NCBI RefSeq assembly: GCF_007753095.1
Contig: NZ_CP036348.1
Span: 7,107,411-7,171,410, forward strand
Length of the DNA stretch: 64,000 nucleotides
Source: Rosistilla carotiformis
Lineage (GTDB): Bacteria; Planctomycetota; Planctomycetia; Pirellulales; Pirellulaceae
Direction: 5' to 3'
How positions within the stretch are numbered: position 1 is the first letter of the stretch; each line of letters opens with the position of its first letter. A program made the translations under genes and the position numbers. The notes beneath the pieces were generated by a model. It was not told the origin of the DNA and did not search any database. It saw only the letters and a program-made list of their open reading frames with translations. Positions 58,008-64,000 of this stretch are shown here, piece by piece.

Positions 58008-58142
58008 AGCGACTTTCGATCACGCGACTGCTTTTTGTATTGCCACACAGCGGCGGCTGTCAGTACCATGCATCGCGACATTGGGACGACACGCTCGATC
58101 CCCAACTTGCTCCACTCCCTCGCGGCCAAGGACCACTGCTGG

Positions 58143-58451
58143 ATGATTCATTACTCGTGTGATCGCTGCAAATGTGAGATCAATCCGGACGAAGAACTTC
58201 GGTACTCCGTTCAAGTAGAGATCAAGGCTGTCTTCGATACGCCCGCGGGTATCGTCGACGACGCCGACACCGATCACCTGCTTGAATTGCATGAGATCCT
58301 GGAACGGCTGGGAGATGATGAAAGCGATGCAATCGGCGAAGATGTTTACCAGCGTCGACGCTACGACTTGTGCAGCGGATGCTTCCGGCAATATCAAAAA
58401 AATCCATTGGGCCGAGAGAGCAGCCTGTCGTTTGGATTCAGCGACAATTAG
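58143..58451 (+). CDS. Small zinc-ribbon-like hypothetical protein
   Basis: 102 residues. SCDRCKCEI near residue 5 and LCSGC at about 78-82 make two CxxC pairs that could bind zinc. The middle is acidic and helical. No family name recognised. ATG at 58143 chosen; the upstream open frame to 58035 is not needed. It follows the DUF456 gene by 135 bases. Confidence 0.6.
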   Translation: MIHYSCDRCKCEINPDEELRYSVQVEIKAVFDTPAGIVDDADTDHLLELHEILERLGDDESDAIGEDVYQRRRYDLCSGCFRQYQKNPLGRESSLSFGFSDN

Positions 58452-58548
58452 ATCAACGACGTCGAACCAGCTAAATCGCCGTCGCTTCTTTTAGCACTCG
58501 CATCCGAGCATCCCTGCTCCGCGCGGCTGGAAATCCTCCTGCGGACAA

Positions 58549-59616
58549 TCAATTGACCGCCAGCCCCGAGTGCGCCTCCTGGGAAATCGATGCCGACCGG
58601 ACCAGTCCTTCAAAGTTTGTCTTCGCATCGACATAGTCGAGCACGGCCACTTTCACCGCAACGGGCAACTGGCGGATTTGTTTATCAAAATAGGGATCAA
58701 TCGATCCGTACAACGCCCGTTGCATCCAGTCCTCCGAAATCCGCGGCTCGATCACATCGAGCGCCGCCGCCACGTGATGGAAGATCGTAGGTAGCGAACG
58801 TTCGCGAATCGAACTGGCATACCGCGTCGAAGCTTCACGCAATCGTTGCTCCGCCTCGGCCAATTGCCACGCCCAACGGCGAGCGATATCGTCGGCTTGG
58901 TCATAGACAGCGACCTGGAAGCGAACCGGCGATGCCGCGGAGGATTCGCGTTCCAATCCGCCAAAGCTGCGATGCGATTCCGTCGCGTCCAGATGAACCG
59001 ACATCAAATCTCCGCGCCAACTGTCGGGAACTTGCAGGGTGATCGTGAACGGCTTTTGCCCATCGAGCACCTGTGCCGGCGTGGCGCGAAGTTTAAAATA
59101 GACGCCTTGTCCGCGAGCGATCGTACCACTGGCAAACAAGATCTCCTGCGGTGCGGCCTTCTCGAACGTCGTCTTGTTGCAGACTTTCGACCCCAAATCG
59201 GCTCCACTGCTTCCATCGACCAAGTTCAGATAGGAACCTTTCAGCGCGAGCCCGAGGCTTTTCGATTTTTCATCGGACTGTTCGACACGGATACCGCCAA
59301 CTGTCGAAGCGGACAACTGGGTTCGCGGCGAATAATCGACTACACGACTATCGGGCGACGAGCACTGAATTCGGTAAACGAATTCATGAGGCTTCGATTG
59401 TTCCGCAGTGTTGATCAACGACGAGATGTCCAATCGCACGCGAACCCAACGATAGCCGGGGGGAACAAATACGTCCTCGTTGGGCGCCACCGGTTGCGCC
59501 GGGGCGACGGGCGAAAGATCAAATTGAATCGAAGCGGGATGCGAAGCAACCGCCGGACTGCTGACGCCGACGATCGCTGCAAACAAAAGCGCATTGAGCT
59601 TAAGTGTTGAATGCAT
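58549..59616 (-). CDS. Exported hypothetical protein
   Basis: 355 residues. Signal peptide MHSTLKLNALLFAAIVGVSSPAVAS; GGAAGGAGAA seven bases before the ATG. The mature part is beta-rich to about 225 and helical after that (WQLAEAEQRLREASTRY, HVAAALDVIEP). No domain recognised. Stands alone. Confidence 0.7.
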   Translation of the reverse strand: MHSTLKLNALLFAAIVGVSSPAVASHPASIQFDLSPVAPAQPVAPNEDVFVPPGYRWVRVRLDISSLINTAEQSKPHEFVYRIQCSSPDSRVVDYSPRTQLSASTVGGIRVEQSDEKSKSLGLALKGSYLNLVDGSSGADLGSKVCNKTTFEKAAPQEILFASGTIARGQGVYFKLRATPAQVLDGQKPFTITLQVPDSWRGDLMSVHLDATESHRSFGGLERESSAASPVRFQVAVYDQADDIARRWAWQLAEAEQRLREASTRYASSIRERSLPTIFHHVAAALDVIEPRISEDWMQRALYGSIDPYFDKQIRQLPVAVKVAVLDYVDAKTNFEGLVRSASISQEAHSGLAVN

Positions 59617-59960
59617 AGCAGAATTCTCCTTCCGGTGACCTAAAGACATCCGTTTCATGCCTGATGGGGCAGATCATCCGATCCGCATCATCAAGGTGGG
59701 CATGCGAGGCGTGCTGACAATCCCGTCAACAGATCGTTGAACCGCCACAGTGTGACGGTAACCATCGATCGCGCTTCCGTCCCGGAAGGGGCAACGCACT
59801 GGGCGTCGCAAGAAAAAGTATTCGGGGATGTCGCGCCGAAGGCAAGCGACGAATCAAGAAACCAGAAAGCCCCGGTGTTGCTAGCAGATTCAAAGCGGTC
59901 GCCGAACGAATTTGCTTAACTCGCGTCCAGAGTAGGCGTTACGATTGGCCCGACCTCATG
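59617..59960. other. Intergenic region between exported protein and miaE
   Basis: 344 bases without recognised gene. A 60-codon frame (59737-59919) has no support. Contains the Shine-Dalgarno of the exported protein at its left edge. Confidence 0.45.
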
Positions 59961-60536
59961 TCAGCTGTGCATGCGAGCCAACTCGCTGCCAACTTCGATA
60001 ATCTTCGCTTCGGCTTCGGACAATTCGTTGAGCCGTCGTTGGACCTCGGCGCGCGGCGCAAACTCTTCGGCCAATCGGACGTAGGTGGCGTGGTGCCGTG
60101 CCTCGCTCTCGAACAAGCTATCGTAAAAATCGGCCAGCACCTTGTCGGGAGCATGCTTTCGCAGCAGATCAAACCGTTCGCAACTACGAGCCTCGATCAA
60201 CGATGCAACGAGCAATTTATCGACGGCTCGCTGCGGTTCGGTGCGAATGATCAGAGCATTCAATTGGCTGCCATACGAACTAGGCCTCAACTGTCGAAAG
60301 CGGATCCCGCGGCTGTCGAGCACATCGAGCACCATTCGATAGTGCTCCAATTCCTCGATCACGATGCTGGCCATTTCGTCGCACAACTCGCGTCGCTCGG
60401 CGTAGGAATTCATCAACCCCATCGCGGTCGATGCCGCTTTGCGTTCGCAGTGGGCGTGATCGATTAAAATCTCGTCGAGATTGCTCTCGACTTGCGAAAG
60501 CCAGCGTTGAGACGAATTCGATTTGAGTCGCAACAT
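59961..60536 (-). CDS. miaE: tRNA-(ms2io6A37) hydroxylase MiaE-like
   Basis: 191 residues of the MiaE diiron monooxygenase family, which hydroxylates the isopentenyl group of ms2i6A37 in tRNA. Diiron ligands appear in DHAHCERKAAS, EELEHYRMV, EARSCERF and ESEARHHATY (ExxH pairs). Start at 60536 fits; an upstream extension to 60698 is not family-like. Divergent from ftsY. Confidence 0.9.
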   Translation of the reverse strand: MLRLKSNSSQRWLSQVESNLDEILIDHAHCERKAASTAMGLMNSYAERRELCDEMASIVIEELEHYRMVLDVLDSRGIRFRQLRPSSYGSQLNALIIRTEPQRAVDKLLVASLIEARSCERFDLLRKHAPDKVLADFYDSLFESEARHHATYVRLAEEFAPRAEVQRRLNELSEAEAKIIEVGSELARMHS

Positions 60537-60796
60537 GAAAAAACCAAGCTGGAGAAATATTAAGAGAAGACGTTCGACGACCAACTGCGAACGATCCACG
60601 CAGTGTCGCCTGGAACGCGGCACATTTGGCGGAAGCTCGCGAAGGCATTCTGAACCGGCTGCGGCGGTCATGGCAAGGGATGGTCGCACAAAAGCCATCG
60701 AGCGTTAAAATGATCTCACAGGGTTGCGCCGTCCTCTTTTGGATTCGCGACCACTCGATGCGTTCGCCCTTCATCTGTTCGATTACGGTAAAGACA

Positions 60797-61777
60797 ATGG
60801 CATTTTGGTCTAAAAAGAAAGCAAACGATCCAGATACCAGCCAAGCGGGAATGTTCGATAAGTTCCGCAAGAGCTTGACAAAGACCAGCCAAGTCCTGAA
60901 TACCGACATCCGCGACCTTTTCAAAAACGAAGGTCGGTTGGTGGAAGATGAATTCCTGGGCGAGTTGTTCGCACGACTTGTGCGAACGGACATGGGAGCC
61001 GGTCCGGCCGCTCGGATCCGCGACGATGTAGCGACCAAGTTTCGGGGTCGGAAGGTCGAAATGAACGACATCCTTGAAACGATTCGCGAGCAGGTCGAGT
61101 CGATGCTGACGCAGGAATCGGTGGCTCTTTCGATGGCCGCCGAAGGGCCCACGGTGATCCTGGTTGTCGGTGTCAACGGTTCGGGCAAGACGACATCGAT
61201 CGCCAAGCTGGCCCATCGGCTAACCCAAGAAGGAAACCGCGTTGTCTTGGGGGCCGGGGATACCTTCCGCGCCGCCGCGGTCGAACAATTGACAATTTGG
61301 TCCGAGCGAATCGGCTGTGAAATCGTCACCGGAAAACCCGAATCCGATCCAGCCAGCGTCGCGTTTGCGACGGCACAGAAGGCTGTCGATGAGAACTTTG
61401 ACATCGCAATCATGGACACGGCCGGACGATTGCAAACCCAAACGCATCTGATGCAACAGCTCGACAAAATCCGTCGTGTGATTGGCAAACCGGTCCCGTC
61501 GGCCCCCCACGAAGTGTTATTAGTACTCGATGCCACCGCGGGGCAAAACGCGATCAGCCAAGCACGTGGTTTCAGCGATGCGGCCGGCTGCACGGGAATT
61601 GTGCTGTCGAAGCTCGATGGCAGCGCCAAAGGGGGCGTTGTGATCCCGATTCGCGAGCAATTTCAACTGCCAGTCAAATTCATCGGTTTGGGCGAAGGCA
61701 TCGACGACATGGCGGCGTTTGACGCGGCCATGTTCTCCCGAGCCCTCTTCAGTGACTCCATTGGATCGCCAACATAA
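60797..61777 (+). CDS. ftsY: Signal recognition particle receptor FtsY
   Basis: 326 residues. Short N-terminal segment without the long acidic A domain of E. coli FtsY, an N helical bundle (about 20-100), and the SRP GTPase G domain: GVNGSGKTTSIAKLA (G1), ATAQKAVDENFDIAIMDTAGR (G3), SKLDGSAKGG (G4/G5), and GLGEGIDDM closing motif. It docks ribosome-SRP complexes to the membrane by GTP-dependent pairing with Ffh. Start ATG 60797 is chosen. Confidence 0.96.
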   Translation: MAFWSKKKANDPDTSQAGMFDKFRKSLTKTSQVLNTDIRDLFKNEGRLVEDEFLGELFARLVRTDMGAGPAARIRDDVATKFRGRKVEMNDILETIREQVESMLTQESVALSMAAEGPTVILVVGVNGSGKTTSIAKLAHRLTQEGNRVVLGAGDTFRAAAVEQLTIWSERIGCEIVTGKPESDPASVAFATAQKAVDENFDIAIMDTAGRLQTQTHLMQQLDKIRRVIGKPVPSAPHEVLLVLDATAGQNAISQARGFSDAAGCTGIVLSKLDGSAKGGVVIPIREQFQLPVKFIGLGEGIDDMAAFDAAMFSRALFSDSIGSPT

Positions 61778-62110
61778 CCCCATCAGGGGGAATTCTGCGC
61801 GATCCTGGACCGACAGTCGTCACGTCCCGCAAAGCTTCTCTGCGCGGCAGTTTTTGGTTGACTCGCATCACCATAACCGGAGATTCGACAGCGAATTCGT
61901 AACCGGAACAAACGGACCTCAAACCGTAGTTCCCTTAGCGTTTTACGGGCTTCTTCATGCCAACGCCGCGGTGGATGACGATGAAATCCCCCAGAATCAA
62001 ACTGTTTTTCAATTGGTTCACACTTGGTAGGCGGATTTGGTTCACGCTGAGAACCATTTCATGAAAAGTGGTTTCAAGCACAATCACTCACGGATTGGGG
62101 AGAATATCGT
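61778..62110. other. Leader region of the porin gene
   Basis: 333 bases without recognised gene. The Shine-Dalgarno GGGGAGA is at 62097-62103. Promoter elements not clear. Confidence 0.45.
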
Positions 62111-63490
62111 ATGAAACTTAGCAAACTTGCACTCTTGGCTGCGTTTGCATGTGGAATCCACGCGGGTTCGGCAACTGCACAGCAGATGAAAACAAATTAC
62201 TTTGGCGACGTTGCACAGGTTGGCTGTTTTGACAGCGAACCCGATTGCGGCCTCGACGCGTCCTGCTGCGAACCAGCATGTGGCTGTGAAGCGGGCTGCT
62301 GCGAAGCGGGCTGCGACAGCATCGGATGCGACGGATGTGGCGTCAGCGGCGGCGGCATCTTCTTTCAGGACGGCAGCCTGCCAAGCTTGGCTTGTGCCGG
62401 ATGCGGAACTTGCGACCTGGGCGACCCTTGGCAACTGTGTGGCAATCACTGGGGCTGGGACAAGGGCGGATGGTTGCAACTCGGCTACACCACCGCCGGT
62501 CGCAATGGAACGAACTTCAACAACCATCCCGACCGTATCAACCTGCACCAAGCATGGTTCTACATGGAGAAGGTTGCCGACGGATCGACCGGCTTCGACT
62601 GGGGTGGACGCGTTGATTACGTCTACGGTGTCGACGCTCAAGATACACAAGCGTTCGGTAACGACGGCAGCCATTGGGACAACGGCTGGGACAACGGCAT
62701 CTACGGTCACGCGTTGCCACAAGCCTACGGCGAAGTTGCCTACGGCGATCTGTCGGTCAAAGTTGGTCACTTCTATACCATCATCGGATATGAAGTCGTA
62801 ACCGCTCCCGACAACTTCTTCTACAGCCACGCGTTCACGATGTTCAACAGTGAGCCATTCACGCACACCGGTGCATTGGCTACATACAATCTGAGCGACA
62901 GCACCACGATCTACGGTGGCTACACATCGGGTTGGGACTCGGGCTTCGAAAACAACGGTGACAACTTCATCGGTGGTATCTCGCAACAGCTTGATGACAC
63001 CACGAACATCACCTTCGCCTATGTTGCTGGCCGCTTTGGCAATATCTCGCAACCCGGATACGGTGGCGAAAAGGGCAATATGTTCAGCATCGTCACGCAA
63101 AAAGAGCTGACCAACAAGCTGAGCTACGTCAACCAGATCGATTACCTGAAGACGTCGATCGAAGGTGCTGGCGGAGCGAAGCTGAACCAACGCGACACGT
63201 TTGATATCAATAACTACTTGATCTACCAAGTCAACGACTGCTGGGCTGTCGGTGGTCGCTTCGAGTGGTGGAACGTTGAAGGTAACGGCTACAACCTGGC
63301 CCCTGGCGACAACAACGATATCTACGACCTGACATTGGGCGTGAACTATCGTGGCAACGCCAACTGGGTCATCCGCCCCGAAGTTCGCTGGACTTGGGAT
63401 AAGGACGCCAACATCAACGGCTTGGCAGTCAACGAAAACGCTGCTGCGACCCAAACGACCTTCGGAATCGACGGTATCTACACTTTCTAA
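62111..63490 (+). CDS. Outer-membrane beta-barrel porin (BBP2/OmpL-like) with Cys-rich leader
   Basis: 459 residues. Signal peptide (1-23), then a leader of residues 39-110 with 15 Cys (CC and C-x-C pairs in CEPACGCEAGCCEAGC), followed by a beta-barrel of strands ending in aromatic residues (WLQLGYTTAGR, QAYGEVAYGDLSVKVGHFYT, TIYGGYTSGWDSG, FAYVAGRFGN, VGGRFEWW, GIDGIYTF). Terminal Phe is the usual outer-membrane assembly signal. It belongs to the putative beta-barrel porin-2 group common in planctomycetes. Strong GGGGAGA before the ATG and a terminator follow; probably well expressed. Confidence 0.9.
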   Translation: MKLSKLALLAAFACGIHAGSATAQQMKTNYFGDVAQVGCFDSEPDCGLDASCCEPACGCEAGCCEAGCDSIGCDGCGVSGGGIFFQDGSLPSLACAGCGTCDLGDPWQLCGNHWGWDKGGWLQLGYTTAGRNGTNFNNHPDRINLHQAWFYMEKVADGSTGFDWGGRVDYVYGVDAQDTQAFGNDGSHWDNGWDNGIYGHALPQAYGEVAYGDLSVKVGHFYTIIGYEVVTAPDNFFYSHAFTMFNSEPFTHTGALATYNLSDSTTIYGGYTSGWDSGFENNGDNFIGGISQQLDDTTNITFAYVAGRFGNISQPGYGGEKGNMFSIVTQKELTNKLSYVNQIDYLKTSIEGAGGAKLNQRDTFDINNYLIYQVNDCWAVGGRFEWWNVEGNGYNLAPGDNNDIYDLTLGVNYRGNANWVIRPEVRWTWDKDANINGLAVNENAAATQTTFGIDGIYTF

Positions 63491-63535
63491 AGTGAACCGC
63501 GACTTCCCATCCTAGAGCTAGTCGAGCTAACGAAG

Positions 63536-63574
63536 AGCCAGTCAGTTTGTTATCAAACTGGCTGGCTTTCTTTT
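63536..63574 (+). terminator. Rho-independent terminator of the porin gene
   Basis: Stem 63536-63549 with 63554-63567 (14 pairs with one G-U), loop TTAT, then a T-rich tail. It lies 45 bases after the stop. Confidence 0.92.
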
Positions 63575-64000
63575 TGTCCTTACCCTCGCGGTGCCGGGCA
63601 ACCATGCGAGCCATCGAACTCGGGGCACCACGCTTCCTGCGTCACCGCGGTCCTGCCCCTGCGATATCCAGCAACGCCGTAAAGAACGGCCGCCTCCCCC
63701 TGCGAGTCTTCGCGGATATCTGAAACGGAAACATAAGCCGATCACGCCGCGCCGCCAAGTTGATCGACGCCATTCCTCTCCCCCTTCTCTACCGTCGCCT
63801 CTCAGCCACCCGCGCTGTGACGACCGTTGCCTCGCAAACGGAAAGCAATGCTAGCAGAATCGTAACCTTGCGGACCTCGATTTAGGAAACCGCAACTGGC
63901 CCGCACAGCCCCTAATCCGCAAAACTTACCAGCCCCGTGCAATCCGCCCCTTTGGTTTCCACCTTTTGCTCCGGAAGACATTAATAGTTGTGGCGATTGT
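63575..64000. other. 3' flank, no recognised gene
   Basis: Two short frames (63591-63854 plus, 63542-63745 minus) are Pro/Arg-rich without domain pattern. No RNA or repeat recognised. Confidence 0.45.

Noticed and set aside
62084-63454. 456-codon open frame antisense to the porin gene
   Set aside because: Composition is a mirror of the porin codons (Val/Ala-rich) and the porin has signal peptide, ribosome site and terminator on the other strand.
63591-63854. 87-codon frame after the porin terminator
   Set aside because: Pro/Arg-rich without pattern, no ribosome site.

Overview
The window looks like the chromosome of a Planctomycete, most likely family Pirellulaceae (Rhodopirellula/Rosistilla-like). 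The inference rests on lineage-typical families: two DUF1549/DUF1553 planctomycete cytochrome c proteins (PSD1) each followed by a DUF1501 protein, a PVC-type haem-binding/HEAT protein, two secreted sulfatases, a DUF1080 protein, a Cys-rich porin, and intergenic hairpin repeats of the kind that litter these genomes. The species cannot be fixed from sequence alone. Coding density is moderate. I see no prophage, CRISPR array, secretion system or biosynthetic cluster.

Layout. 0.7-8.7 kb: a signalling block with a hybrid histidine kinase, a receiver/HD-GYP response regulator and, convergent to them, a 1336-residue CHASE/PAS/GAF hybrid kinase; together these suggest histidine phosphorelay feeding cyclic-di-GMP breakdown. 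9.2-18.2 kb: a secreted subtilisin-like protease with C-terminal repeats, two small minus-strand genes, and a 1678-residue fusion of a ceramidase-like domain, a PVC dehydrogenase-like propeller, HEAT repeats and cytochrome c. 18.5-23.6 kb: tRNA-Glu, biotin ligase overlapping an ECF sigma factor, and DnaE2. 23.6-30.3 kb: duplicated repeats, a sulfatase, a six-unit 115-bp hairpin array, and a three-gene minus-strand redox operon (SDR, succinate-semialdehyde dehydrogenase-like, CurA-like reductase) behind a promoter with a perfect palindrome. 30.6-46.2 kb: a second sulfatase, a lipoprotein, an FdhF/YdeP molybdoenzyme, and two tandem PSD1-DUF1501 modules separated by two copies of an inverted-repeat element. 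46.2-53.2 kb: DUF4160/DUF2442 pair, SBF-type transporter, DUF1080 protein, TPR membrane protein, ClpC. 53.2-64 kb: a sigma-54 promoter driving a 70-residue protein, LexA, a divergent DUF368/UppP pair (both undecaprenyl-phosphate recycling families), HNH protein, DUF456 protein, MiaE, FtsY and the Cys-rich porin.

Most notable: the ceramidase/haem/HEAT fusion, the DUF368-UppP pairing, the sigma-54 promoter of the small protein beside lexA, the Cys-rich porin leader, and the structured repeats (115-bp array, 316-bp duplication, MITE-like pair). Start codons were chosen by family alignment, signal peptide or Shine-Dalgarno where visible; many genes have no clear Shine-Dalgarno. All functions are recognised from sequence patterns by eye, without database searches.
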